Positions 10,873 to 21,501 of a stretch of 64,000 nucleotides of DNA are shown here, piece by piece. Both the position numbers and the translations under genes were made by a program. The stretch's first letter is position 1. Each line of letters starts with the position of its first letter. The stretch covers positions 62,001 to 126,000 of the forward strand of contig BQMF02000327.1 of NCBI GenBank assembly GCA_027922465.2, read 5' to 3'. This DNA is from Turritopsis dohrnii (taxonomy: Eukaryota; Cnidaria; Hydrozoa; Anthoathecata; Oceaniidae). A model generated the notes under the pieces. It worked only from the letters and a program-made list of their open reading frames with translations, was not told where the DNA came from and searched no databases.

Positions 10873-11153
10873 TTTACAGCGTAAAAGTTCACTATTATGT
10901 GCCTAATTCTATACAAATTACATACACATAATAACGTTACCGTGACAACTATAATATAAATAGACACATAAATAAAGGAATAATTACGGTCATAATTCCT
11001 TTATCAATCACAAAGTACGGAACGCAAAAAAACAAAACAAACTACATATAACATAAATCACGACACAACCTAGTCACCAGGAACGGCCTAAATGACTACT
11101 AAGGGTAACGAAGTCGCTAGAGATACAAATGTCTCTCCCCTTGCTGCTGATAG

Positions 11154-12465
11154 TTAATTAAATAAAGTCAATTTCACAGATTGTTCTTGTTTGTTCAATG
11201 ACGGTCTGTCATCTCTAATATACAACGCTTCACAAATCTTTCGACGACTATATCCTCCACAGTTTTCCTTTAAAATAGTGAATTTATCTGGTGAGGCCCG
11301 TTCGTGTCCAGTCCTCTCTGTATGTTGGTATATATGAGAGTTTTTGTCACATTTCTGATGGTCGCCCAGCAGGCACACGATGTTGTACCGACGTTAGATT
11401 ATGGTTGGTTTCACGTCGCGACGTTAACCAACGTTGTGCCAACGTTGACACAACATTAATGCTTGATCATCATTTTCCGATTTTGTTCCAACGTTGGTCT
11501 AACGTTGGTAATACAACAGATAACGTTAATTGTCCGACGTTGTATTTACGTTGTACCAACGTTGAATATTATGCGCCATGAAAATGCTGTGAATAACAGG
11601 CATTGTTCGAACGTTTTCCTTTTTTTCTATTTTCAGAAAATGTTATGTTTTCTGTTTGACTACAAAACAAATCAATTAAAACGGCAAAAACATAATACTT
11701 CAAATTATGCCACACCACAAGTAATAAGTTTCATCTTTAATATCTATAATATTTTAAGTTTTACATTAGCTAGCCTTAAACTTATGAGTAAGGAAAATAA
11801 AAACCCGGGTGACGCTGGGTTTACGCATTTTCATTGCGATCAATATTTGGAGGGTGGCAGGCTGCCCTAGGGCTGGAATCGCCTACTTTTGCGAATCGTC
11901 CTTGTTGACGAGGCCTCCGCACATCAAACTTATAAAGAAAAGTATTACTGAAAGCTGAAGTATGTTCTTTGTGCAACGTTGTCCCAACGTCAAACTAATG
12001 TCGGTGCAACATCGGAAAGCGACGTTGTAACAACGTCGGAATCTAACGTTAAAAAACCTTCAAAATCAACCGTCTATTAACGTTGAACCAACGTTAAGGG
12101 TAACGTTGGTGCAACGTTGGACCAACGTTGGCATGCCTGCTGGGCGATTATGCGTTCAGAGAGTCGTCTTCCAGTTTCATCGATGTAACGTTCAGTACAA
12201 TTCTTATCTGGGAACTGATACTTGTAGACAATATCGTTTTTGTGATGTTTGTCAGATTTGTCTTTCAACGAAAATTTAGATGACAGTTTGGTACATTTAT
12301 ACAGTGTTCTTAATTTGACATTATTTGGTAAAATACTGTCTATTGTTCGGTTCAATGTACGAACTAAATTTACTCCTTGTCTTCCCTTGTATGGAAGAAC
12401 CATCACGGGAGATATCACTTGGGGCGTCTCTTCAGTCAACGACACGTTCATATGGACAAATCAAC
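11154..12465 (-). pseudogene. Penelope-like GIY-YIG endonuclease end, split by a MITE
   Basis: On the minus strand the first part reads VMVLPYKGRQGVN, YKCTKLSSKFSLKDKSDKH, KNDIVYKYQFP and CTERYIDETGRRLSERI; the second part reads CDKNSHIYQHTERTGHE and ends RPSLNKQ. These are the GIY-YIG-type endonuclease motifs of Penelope-like elements (Y-I-G/D-E-T, RRLxERI, SH...H...GH, SLN). The domain precedes the RT on the strand, not follows it, so it must be the 3' end of an upstream tandem copy. The GIY-YIG glycine reads YIDET, a likely lesion. The split is exactly a 780-bp MITE (11365-12144). The 5' end runs into the transposase remnant at about 12440. Confidence 0.85.
11365..12144. mobile_element. 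MITE with CCCAGCAGGCA termini and CAACGTTG arrays
   Basis: It begins CCCAGCAGGCACACGATGTT and ends with the complement ...GGCATGCCTGCTGGG, flanked by CG on both sides. Each end carries many copies of an AACGTTG-type palindromic motif (about 11395-11570 and 11970-12135). Deleting the element with one CG returns the GIY-YIG codons to one frame, across the SERI and KCDKNSH segments. No transposase is inside. The superfamily is not assigned; a 2-bp CG target duplication is suggested. Confidence 0.8.
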
Positions 12466-14409
12466 TCATGAGTAGGCACAATGTCTTCAACAAAATAAGC
12501 TTGGAACTTTTCGACAAATTGTATTGTAGCCAAACGATGAAGGTCAAAATACACATATCCTTTACATAGCCACACTCTTTCAATTACACCAAAAACTGGT
12601 TCTGGTGGGTCTCCATCTGCAGAAATTATCAAACATCCATTCTTTTTATACTTTGTGCCAAATAATGTTACAGTACTCAGCTGATATGCATCAGTCATAT
12701 CCATTCCAGGCGAAAGAGACAGTCTATCCAGACGTGTTCGTAAGTTTCCCTTAGCATCTTCGGTAACAATTTTCTGAACACCACACTCTAAATTGGAAGA
12801 AAAGAGGGGGGTGATTGGGCAGTATTTCTTCTTACATCAAAATCTGCACAAATAAGACGTCGATATCTTTGAACTAAAGACAAACAGATATTTTTGAAAT
12901 TCTGTTTTTGAGCCATCTTCTTGAAGTATTTATGAGTTGCCTCAAAACTGTAACATGATGATCTGATAGGAGGTCCAACATGAATGATCATCCTTGGAAT
13001 ATGGATCAGATAATGCTGTTTAGGTATGACGTTCTTATCAGGAAATAGTTGCTCTTCAATTATTTGCTTTAACAGCTGTACAGTATTAAATTTTCTAACT
13101 GGACTGTAAATAATTTGAACAATTTCTAATGACTGCACCATAAACTTGTAAAATTTATCATCTGCAGCTATGAATGGGCTAACATAGTAATTCTTTGTTA
13201 CTGTAAAAACTGTGTCTTTTAGAGGAGGAGCTTTATCAGAAATCTCTGTATATCCATAATCATGACCATCTATAGACCCACTGATTTGATCTAACAATCA
13301 CTGGTTGGTTTGGATAAAGTGGAGAAGTACTAAGCGCACTTCATATTGTAGAACACCTTCAGCTATAATGTGCATTATATCCTGTGGTAGCTGTTGGGTA
13401 ATGTCAAAATCAGGCAATGTCGTCAAGATGCTCTTTTCACTTAAGCCATATAATGTATATACTGAATGTCTCTCTGGCTAACTTAGAAGGAGCATTTTCA
13501 ACCAAAGTGGCCTCCCTATCATACGAAGATTTTGGTGGAAGCAGATAATCATCTTCTGTGAAATAATTTTGCATTGAAATGAAATCACAGTAACAATGTC
13601 TACATTTTTGAAATGAGACTCCTTCTTTAAATGCTCCCCATAAATTTTGGCCAAGAGTATCACAAGTACATACCAAGACTTTTCCATAAACTGTAATAGA
13701 TTCAGTGTTATATGTTAATTCCACACCATGATATAATGTTGTGAGGTCGTTAATAATAGGTTAAAGGATCTTTTTTATTCCGTATTCCTTGACATCTTTA
13801 GTTTTTGCAACAGCTAAAAGTCTGACAGCACGATGTCTGGATCTGTACTTAGGAGACAAATTGGCAAGGGTGTAATAATAGAAGTCCAGTTTGTGTAATC
13901 CTGCTTTATTAAGGGGATTGCAAACTTCAATGTCATCATGAAAAATTACAAGTGCCAAAGCCTTAGGATGTTCTGTAAAGTAGAAATCTTCTTTGTACAA
14001 TGATCCATCACATAAGTCATAGAAAACACCGTTAGCTGCAAACGTTGGAGCTTGAAGTAAATCGTTCCTTAATTTCAAATTGCTCAGAAGTTGTTTTATA
14101 CTATCAATTATAGGTAAGTAAAAGAACACATCACTGGTCTGACTGATCATGCGTTTATGGCCCTTCTTATTATACTTCATTTTATTACCAAATACGAGTT
14201 CTTGGTAAGGTAGTAAGTCAAAATTTACCGTTATAAAGTTCGTTTGTAAAGGCAATGTCTCAAGATCTTCGAAAAGTTCTTTCCTGTTCTCAAAGATTTT
14301 ATTGATTTCATCCATTGCTTGAAAATCATATGCCAGAAGGGTTTCTTTGATGTCATGCTTCACAGATGATATCATCAAATTTGTTAAATATTTTGTGCTT
14401 TCTATGAAA
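12432..14409 (-). pseudogene. TNP2/CACTA-like transposase, 3' exons, broken
   Basis: On the minus strand an acceptor (TTTACTTCTAG) opens an exon reading FIESTKYLTNLMMISSVKHD, then later FHDDIEVCNPLNKAGLHKLD and YYYTLANLSPKYRSRHRAVR. After an in-frame TAA (KKIL, stop, PIINDLTTLYHG) it continues with LGQNLWGAFKEGV..KCRHCYCDF..MQ, DFDITQQLPQDIMHI.AEGV, FPDKNVIPKQHYLIHIPRMI, GPPIRSSCYSFEATHKYFKK and a C-terminal strand-rich block to 12432. The order (HDD-NPL, FYYTL-N..PKYRS, CRxC, DxMH..EGV, PKxHxLxHxP, GPP....FEA) recurs in C2H2-headed transposases of fish and cnidarians and parallels plant TNP2 (CACTA/EnSpm). Lesions are one stop near 13755 and frame changes near 13440 and 13300. Part of it is duplicated in the palindrome. 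Confidence 0.75.
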
Positions 14410-17400
14410 CCTAGAAGTAAACATAATTAATGATAAGTCAATAAATTACCCATTAAATTTTGTATGTAGTACCACTGAAACCAAGTATATATACCTGTGA
14501 TAGATTGTTTTTATCTTTGACTTTCAAAATAAATGCTGCGCATGCTTTTTAAATATCATAATTTGTTATCTGGAAATGAAAACAAAAAATCAATTTTAAA
14601 CATAACTACAAGCCATTAGGCTTGAACAATTTCCGCATCAGCCCTTGAGAAAATTGCTTTAGGCTAATTTTAAAGATATCTGAATGACTTGTACACTGAC
14701 TAATAATTTTGATACAGTCTGGAATTCATCAAATTACTCCCTTCTTTAATTTATTTAACTTAATCTTGACAGCTTTGCAATTCACTATGATGTTTCGGAG
14801 CCAGAAAAACAGTTCACCAATATCTTGTGCATGATGTTTATTCATGAAAATTGAAGATTTTTCAAAATTTGGTCCAAATTTGGCCCAAATTGTCCAATTT
14901 TAGAAAATGACTGTCAAATTTGAAATCAGCACCTTTCAATTGTAATACATGCAAAATTTCATAAGGCTGTTCAGGTGATTTTTAGAGCTCAATAAGGGCC
15001 CCATAAGAATTTTGTGGAACGACGCGGCTATCTCTCAGCTTTCCAACGAGGGGTCGATCGCCTTATAACGATTATTTGTTCCAAAATTACGCCTGATTGA
15101 ATGTCAGAGATTGAGAGCTAAATTTAGACAAGTTTTTCCTATAACTGTGCATACTAACGAACTATTTTTTTGGGACATAAATTGACATTTAGAGTACATA
15201 GAAAGGTCAGGAAAATATTATGGAAATTCAAACGACCATTTCTTTGGAAATACTGATCATTGAACCTCAAAATTTTCAGGGATGATAGATAAAAGTTGAT
15301 TGTCTAGGGAGAAGTAAATATTTTTTCGAAAATACCATTGCGCATGCGCAAACTATTATTTCAATTATAGGAGAATATATATATAACTTAAGTGAATAAA
15401 CGAAGCAAAAGCAACTGTTTCATCACTAAAGCATCCTATTCACTAAGTTACCATTAAGGGCAATTGACCTGAACCATTTCATAGATAGTCACGTGACTCT
15501 TAAAATTTTACAGACCGGTCTGTAAAATCTCTAAAATGCAATTTCTGCATAGATAAAAGGGAAACTTTAATTAATTAATTATTCAGACCATCAAAATGTT
15601 TTTGTACTTAACTGTTCACGGTCGTTCACACTTGGTCTTGATCACGTGACTGAAGTGTATTTTACAGACTGGTCAGTAAATTACAGGCACACAAGAAATT
15701 ACTAATGAATGATCTGGAAAATAAAACAAAATAGAAATATGTTCTTGGACACAATACCTCATGTTTGAAAAGAACATTGTAATAACTATAAACTATAAGC
15801 TATAAACTCCATGAATTTATTTCAGGATAATATGTCATATGTTGTTTGTTAATTTGGAGTACCTTTCCAATTGCAGCGCAAAGTTATCGGATCGAGTGGG
15901 GATCAAACCCACAACCGCTCACTTGCCGTTATTGAAGTTCTTATTGCTCTTGATTTTACTAACCCTCTGCAAAATATACATGAGTGACATTATATTGTGG
16001 CAAATTTTCAATAACGAAGAACATTAAATTTTTAAGACATTAAGCTTGGAATACATTATTATTTAAATGGATCAATTTAAATTTTTTTTATGACATCTTG
16101 CCCACTGGGACTATATTCTTATTTATAACCACTTTGCCCACGGAGACTATATTTCTAGTTAATTCGCTATGTATCACCTTTTCTTTTATTTAAAACAATT
16201 TAAACAGATCCATTTAAATGTGTAATGTATTCCAAGCTTTAGTTCGATTATATTTAATCATATTATATAATTATATTCTATTTTGTTTTATTTTCCGAAG
16301 CATTATTTTAGTAATTTTTCATTTTCCTCTAATTTATTGACCAGTCTGCAAAATACACTTCAGTGACATGATTATGGCAAATTTCCAATAATGAAGAATG
16401 TTGAATTTTGAAGACATTAATTCTAATAATTATATTCCATTTTGTTTTATTTTCCCGAGCATTGTTTTAGTAATTTCTTGTTTTCCTCAAATTTACTGAC
16501 CAGTCTGTAAAATACACTTCAGTGTCATTATTGTGGCAAATTTTCAGAATGTTAAATTTTTGGAAAAATCAATTCTATTAATTCTATTCTATTTTGTTTT
16601 ATTTTCCAGATCATTCATTAGTAATTTCTTGTGTGCCTGTAATTTACTGACCAGTCTGTAAAATACACTTCAGTCACGTGATCAAGACCAAGTGTGAACG
16701 ACCGTGAACAGTTAAGTACAAAAACATTTTGATGGTCTGAATAATTAATTAATTAAAGTTTCCCTTTTATCTATGCAGAAATTGCATTTTAGAGATTTTA
16801 CAGACCGGTCTGTAAAATTTTAAGAGTCACGTGACTATCTATGAAATGGTTCAGGTCAATTGCCCTTAATGGTAACTTAGTGAATAGGATGCTTTAGTGA
16901 TGAAACAGTTGCTTTTGCTTCGTTTATTCACTTAAGTTATATATATATTCTCCTATAATTGAAATAATAGTTTGCGCATGCGCAATGGTATTTTCGAAAA
17001 AATATTTACTTCTCCCTAGACAATCAACTTTTATCTATCATCCCTGAAACTTTTGAGGTTCAATGATCAGTATTTCCAAAGAAATGGTCGTTTGAATTTC
17101 CATAATATTTTCCTGACCTTTCTATGTACTCTAAATGTCAATTTATGTCCCAAAAAAATAGTTCGTTAGTATGCACAGTTATAGGAAAAACTTGTCTAAA
17201 TTTAGCTCTCAATCTCTGACATTCAATCAGGCGTAACTTTGGAACAAATAATCGTTATAAGGCGATCGACCCCTCGTTGGAAAGCTGAGAGATAGCCGCG
17301 TCGTTCCACAAAATTCTTATGGGGCCCTTATTGAGCTCTAAAAATCACCTGAACAGCCTTATGAAATTTTGCATGTATTACAATTGAAAGGTGCTGATTT

Positions 17401-18335
17401 CAAATTTGACAGTCATTTTCTAAAATTGGACAATTTGGGCCAAATTTGGACCAAATTTTGAAAAATCTTCAATTTTCATGAATAAACATCATGCACAAGA
17501 TATTGGTGAACTGTTTTTCTGGCTCCGAAACATCATAGTGAATTGCAAAGCTGTCAAGATTAAGTTAAATAAATTAAAGAAGGGAGTAATTTGATGAATT
17601 CCAGACTGTATCAAAATTATTAGTCAGTGTACAAGTCATTCAGATATCTTTAAAATTAGCCTAAAGCAATTTTCTCAAGGGCTGATGCGGAAATTGTTCA
17701 AGCCTAATGGCTTGTAGTTATGTTTAAAATTGATTTTTTGTTTTCATTTCCAGATAACAAATTATGATATTTAAAAAGCATGCGCAGCATTTATTTTGAA
17801 AGTCAAAGATAAAAACAATCTATCACAGGTATATATACTTGGTTTCAGTGGTACTACATACAAAATTTAATGGGTAATTTATTGACTTATCATTAATTAT
17901 GTTTACTTCTAGGTTTCATAGAAAGCACAAAATATTTAACAAATTTGATGATATCATCTGTGAAGCATGACATCAAAGAAACCCTTCTGGCATATGATTT
18001 TCAAGCAATGGATGAAATCAATAAAATCTTTGAGAACAGGAAAGAACTTTTCGAAGATCTTGAGACATTGCCTTTACAAACGAACTTTATAACGGTAAAT
18101 TTTGACTTACTACCTTACCAAGAACTCGTATTTGGTAATAAAATGAAGTATAATAAGAAGGGCCATAAACGCATGATCAGTCAGACCAGTGATGTGTTCT
18201 TTTACTTACCTATAATTGATAGTATAAAACAACTTCTGAGCAATTTGAAATTAAGGAACGATTTACTTCAAGCTCCAACGTTTGCAGCTAACGGTGTTTT
18301 CTATGACTTATGTGATGGATCATTGTACAAAGAAA
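13988..18335. repeat. 4.3-kb near-perfect palindrome (arms about 1.76 kb)
   Basis: Positions 13988-15745 and 16578-18335 are reverse complements about a centre at 16161.5, with almost no mismatches where I compared them (one near 15271/17051). The arms hold the 5' half of a transposase exon with its splice acceptor, intron sequence, one unit of the 128-bp repeat family and a stretch ending with ACTGACCAGTCTGTAAAATA. The outer left boundary falls inside the transposase exon after the SLYKE codons; on the right the exon copy stops there and runs into unrelated sequence. The near identity implies a recent inverted duplication or active arm-to-arm conversion. Confidence 0.9.
15746..16577 (+). repeat. 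palindrome spacer with 155-165 bp tandem units
   Basis: The spacer includes diverged tandem units beginning ATTCTATTTTGTTTTATTTTCC and containing ACTGACCAGTCTGTAAAATACACTTCAGTG-like text in short form (near 16272, 16433 and 16586, with a poorer copy near 15950). A B-box-like GGGTTTGATCCCC on the minus strand near 15905 may be a worn tRNA-derived insert. No gene is seen. Confidence 0.6.
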
Positions 18336-18388
18336 GTAGACACAGTTTGGGTTTACTTCACTTTGTGAAGGAATTATTCACAAAGTGA
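17945..18388 (+). pseudogene. inverted copy of the transposase exon start
   Basis: This plus-strand ORF repeats the first 130 codons of the minus-strand exon at 14378-13988 exactly, including VKHDIKETLLAYDF and NGVFYDLCDGSLYKE. It then diverges into SRHSLGLLHFVKELFTK, encoded by a hairpin sequence at the junction. It is the right palindrome arm, including the acceptor AG at about 17912, not a separate gene. Confidence 0.85.
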
Positions 18389-18393
18389 AGTAA
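18353..18393. repeat. perfect 17-bp hairpin at the palindrome junction
   Basis: TTACTTCACTTTGTGAA, a 7-nt loop, then TTCACAAAGTGAAGTAA. It lies 18 bp outside the right palindrome boundary. A half of it (CAAGTGAAGTAATTTGTG) recurs in the dispersed repeat at about 36735, so it belongs to that repeat's terminal part. Confidence 0.75.
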
Positions 18394-20095
18394 TTTGTAC
18401 TTCCTATGATAAATCCATTTGTTTACTTTTTTTTCAGTACATTCAACTTTCAGTGTGATATTTATTTTAAATAAAATGAGCATGCTTCATATACATTTAT
18501 TGATAAGACGTATTCACCAGTAATTTTGATATTACATGCATTTCTGGATAAGACGTATTCACCAGCAATTTTGATATTACATGCATTTCTGCTGTGATAT
18601 TGAAAATTTTCACAGCATAGTTTTGTTTATTATCAAACCTCTTCATCTTCTTTTCCAAACTAAACAATACCCTGTTAATGTAAAAAAATTCACATCGAAC
18701 AGGTTTAGCAGAAAGACCAACATATCAAAACAAACAAGATGGTGGTGTGTGTGTGTGGGGGTGGAGGGAGGGGAGGCAAACCGTTGAGAGCCCAAGAAAA
18801 AATTCAATTTTCCCCAGATAAATAGGCAAAAGCACCAAAACTACTGTACTAAACTCAAAATATAGGAACTATATAACATTATTCTAAGTGAAAATAGTGA
18901 GAATTAAGAAATCGAGCCACTTTCGGAAAACAATCAAATGTTTACTTCCTTGAAATTCAATCTCTTTCAATCGTTTTTCGGTATTTTCAGCTGTAAGAAT
19001 ATCGGAAAATCATTTATCTTTGAAAAGGTGCCCAGACTGTATGAGTGCATGTACCCAAAATACAGTCGCTTAAAAACTCAGGGTAATGAAATTCCGCTTC
19101 TCTCGGAATTTTTTCGTCGAGAGTATTTGGTCACGTGACTGAACAGCCTAATTACATGAAATTTGAAGAACTTTCGATATTTGGTCCAAATTTGGCCCAA
19201 ATTGTCCAATTTTAGTCAATTCTGACAAAATGACTGTCAAATTTGAAATCAGCACCTTTCAAATGTAATCCATGCAAAATTTCATGAAATTTGAAGAACT
19301 TTCGAAATTTGGTCCAAATTTGGCCCAAATTGTCCAATTTTAGTCAAATCTGATAGAATGACTGTCAAATTTGAAATCAGCACCTTTCAATTGTAATCCA
19401 TGCAAAATTTCATGAAATTTGAAGAACTTTCGAAATTTGGTCCAAATTTGGCCCAAATTGTCCAATTTTAGTCAATTCTGACAAAATGACTGTCAAATTT
19501 GAAATTAGTGCCTTTCAATTGTAATCCATGCAAAATTTCATGAAATTTGAAGAACTTTCGAAATTTGGTCCAAATTTGGCCCAAATTGTCCAATTTTAGT
19601 TAAATCTGACAAAATGACTGTCAAATTTGAAATCAGCACCTTTCAATTGTAATCCATGCAAAATTTCATGAAATTTGAAGAACTTTCGATATTTGGTCCA
19701 AATTTGGCCCAAATTGTCCAATTTTAGTCAATTCCGACAAAATGACTGTCAAATTTGAAATCAGCACCTTTCAAATGTAATCCATGCAAAATTTCATGAA
19801 ATTTAAAGAACTTTCGAAATTTGGTCCAAATTTGGCCCAAATTGTCCAATTTTAGTCCATTCTGACAAAATGACTGTCAACTTCGAAATCAGCACCTTGT
19901 CTAAATTGCCCAATTTTAGTCAAACATGTCTAAGTTCCTAGCATAGGTCAGTCATTAACTATTCTGAATAAACAAACAATCCGAAATGCGAACGGACTTT
20001 CCGAAAACGGCAAAAAAGTGTTACATAGACAGATAGATAGATAGAATGTGTAAACCAAACAATTTCCTACGCTTAAAAGCGCGGAAATTGAATAA
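18394..20095 (+). repeat. dispersed repeat block, right part, containing a 128-bp satellite
   Basis: Blocks from 18394 to about 18655 and from 19940 to 20095 match 36730-36960 and 37315-37470 respectively, for example CTGAATAAACAAACAATCCG and AACAATTTCCTACGCTTAAA. Between them lies the satellite at 19155-19925. The palindrome arms carry yet another part of the same family (14610-14850 resembles 36525-36690). No gene is seen. Confidence 0.7.
19155..19925 (+). repeat. six-copy tandem satellite, 128-bp unit
   Basis: Units begin with CATGAAATTTGAAGAACTTTCG at 19155, 19283, 19411, 19539, 19667 and 19795, an exact 128-bp spacing. Each contains TTGGTCCAAATTTGGCCCAA and GTCAAATTTGAAATCAGCACC. A single related unit lies in each palindrome arm (about 14847-14965 and 17358-17476). 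Confidence 0.9.
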
Positions 20096-20750
20096 AATAA
20101 AACCATAAAAACATTATGTAACAATAACCTATTATGGAATTTGATAAAAGATTGAATAAAATAATATAAGACGTATTACATGCTTTTCTATAAGAAAAAT
20201 TATAAAATAATACAAGGCTTAAATTTGGCCAAAAATGAACTGAAATCTGAGCCGCAATGACACTTTTCAAATAAAAAAACATGAAACTTTCGGTTTATTT
20301 TTGGTTTGGACCAGTAATTTCATTTTATATGTTTTAGTTTTATAGAAATTGTAGTTTCGCCTACTCATGATTTCACACAAATTGGAACATGAAAGAAATT
20401 CTTAAGAACTAAATAGGAGCAAATAAGGTTAAAAGATCTAAAAGGACAGCCAGCCTCAGGCGCTGAAAGTGAAAACCATTGCATTAAAAACTATATTTTT
20501 TGTCAATTTATTTGGCCATTTTGGGGGTTCGGTAAGGGGCATCATAGAAATTGTTACATACTAAAAAGGGAGGAGGGCGGGGGTTATAATGTATATTTAC
20601 AATGGGTTGCTATTTTTTTTTAAGAGTTATGTACTTATAATAATATACTTTTTGAATGACCTCTTTATTATTGATAAAAAATAACATGTCTTAGTTGCAG
20701 TTCTTTCCATGTTCACAAAATTTATCTGTGAAAAATTTAAATTTGCTGAT

Positions 20751-21167
20751 CTATACCTGGCAGGAGGAGGAGGAAGCTGGTGGTGAAAGGAGAGAAAGTG
20801 AACTTGTAACCATTTCAAATTCATGGTTAGGTAGAAGTTCATCATCGTCATTCAGACCAGGTAAATTAGAACTGGTATATCCATCTAACTGAACCACACA
20901 AGTGTCTGTGTTTGTTGCTTCTGTTGTTGTGTTTTCTACTGCTGTTGACGGTGGAGCTGCTGCTGTTGCGTTGTAAAATTCTTTATGGTTTCGTAGTGTA
21001 TGTTTATATAAAGAACCATGCTTTGTGAAATATTGGGAACAGTTAGAAATTCCGCATTTTGTTCTAAAGTTCAGATCTTGACTATGTACAGAGTATATAT
21101 GATTTAACAATATTCTTAACCCAACACATTGGAAATTACAGTTATCGCACGTGTAAGATTGCGCCAT
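20751..21167 (-). CDS. C2H2 zinc-finger first exon, probably head of a TNP2-like transposase
   Basis: It starts at an ATG in good context (AAAATGGCG). It encodes YTCDNCNFQCVG...HIYSVH, then FRTKCGISNCSQYFTKHGSL..H.LRNH, two C2H2-type fingers, followed by an Ala/Thr-rich linker and an acidic patch (LNDDDE). The coding part ends with a donor-like CAG|GTATAG at about 20759, so it is most likely exon 1 of a spliced gene. In fish and cnidarian genomes this finger arrangement heads transposases of the type seen at 12432-14409 on the same strand. The degenerate copy inside the CACTA element at 23430 has the same layout. It sits head to head with the SAMD3-like gene, 334 bp between starts. Linkage to the downstream exons across the palindrome is an inference. 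Confidence 0.65.
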   Translation of the reverse strand: MAQSYTCDNCNFQCVGLRILLNHIYSVHSQDLNFRTKCGISNCSQYFTKHGSLYKHTLRNHKEFYNATAAAPPSTAVENTTTEATNTDTCVVQLDGYTSSNLPGLNDDDELLPNHEFEMVTSSLSLLSPPASSSSCQV

Positions 21168-21501
21168 TTTGATCTGCCTCAGCTGTTGTGATTTTTACAG
21201 ATTTTGGATCTTATGAACATAGCTGACTTCTCGTGTCTATGGAACTAACAATTTCTTGATCAAATTGTTCATTCACGTAAAAATATTTGTTCTTGAAGTG
21301 TTAATATTATTTTAACTGGTATTTCAGATCTAATATATATAACAGGGATATTTCTACAATTATATCATTAATCTGAAGTCACCTAATTAATCTTAAATCA
21401 TCTTAAAGCATCTTAAATGCTCCTCCCGCGCATGCTTAATGTCGCAATGAAAATCTATTTGGCGCGAACCAAGAAACTCAGCGTGAGCGAGGAAGGGAGT
21501 C
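21168..21501. promoter_or_regulatory. candidate shared (bidirectional) promoter interval
   Basis: Only 334 bp separate the ATG of the C2H2 exon (leftward) from the ATG of the SAMD3-like gene (rightward). The interval holds a GC-richer stretch around CGCGCATGC and GGCGCG (21425-21465) near the right start. No clear TATA box is present. Bidirectional promoter use is inferred from geometry. Confidence 0.4.

Larger units (their letters stand above)
9285..10967 (-). pseudogene. Penelope-like element: N-terminal region and reverse transcriptase
   Basis: On the minus strand the codons run from KLSIHTSRKVRDKI and KERWLTTHGKKLRNL through LKQDKGRGVVIIDKSSY to FYGTAKVHKVPS, RPIISNIGTATYETSKYLAK, VSFDVASLFTNVPL, TDGVAMGTPLGPVLANIF and KRYVDDTF. 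These are ordered Penelope-like RT motifs: SFDVxSLFTNVP is the catalytic A box, GVAMGxPLxP the B box, YVDD the C box. Lesions are an in-frame TAG near 10275, a frame change near 9957 and a TAG at about 9394, just before the YVDD segment. After LNNFH the gene is cut and joined to the AACTTCTCGTTATTATTTAT sequence that also occurs at 10788-10812. The element therefore cannot make a whole enzyme. Confidence 0.9.

Noticed and set aside
11463..11870. ORF inside the CCCAGCAGGCA MITE
   Set aside because: It is built largely from AACGTTG repeats, starts in repeat sequence and matches no family.
15880..15930. tRNA-like B box GGGTTTGATCCCC on the minus strand
   Set aside because: No convincing acceptor stem or A box at tRNA spacing; at most a worn SINE piece, so no tRNA gene is called.
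17945..18388. Independent gene on the plus strand
   Set aside because: It is the exact inverted copy of the transposase exon at 14378-13988 and ends at the palindrome boundary.
19155..19925. CRISPR-like regular repeat spacing
   Set aside because: The whole 128-bp unit repeats, with no unique spacers; it is a satellite in an animal genome.
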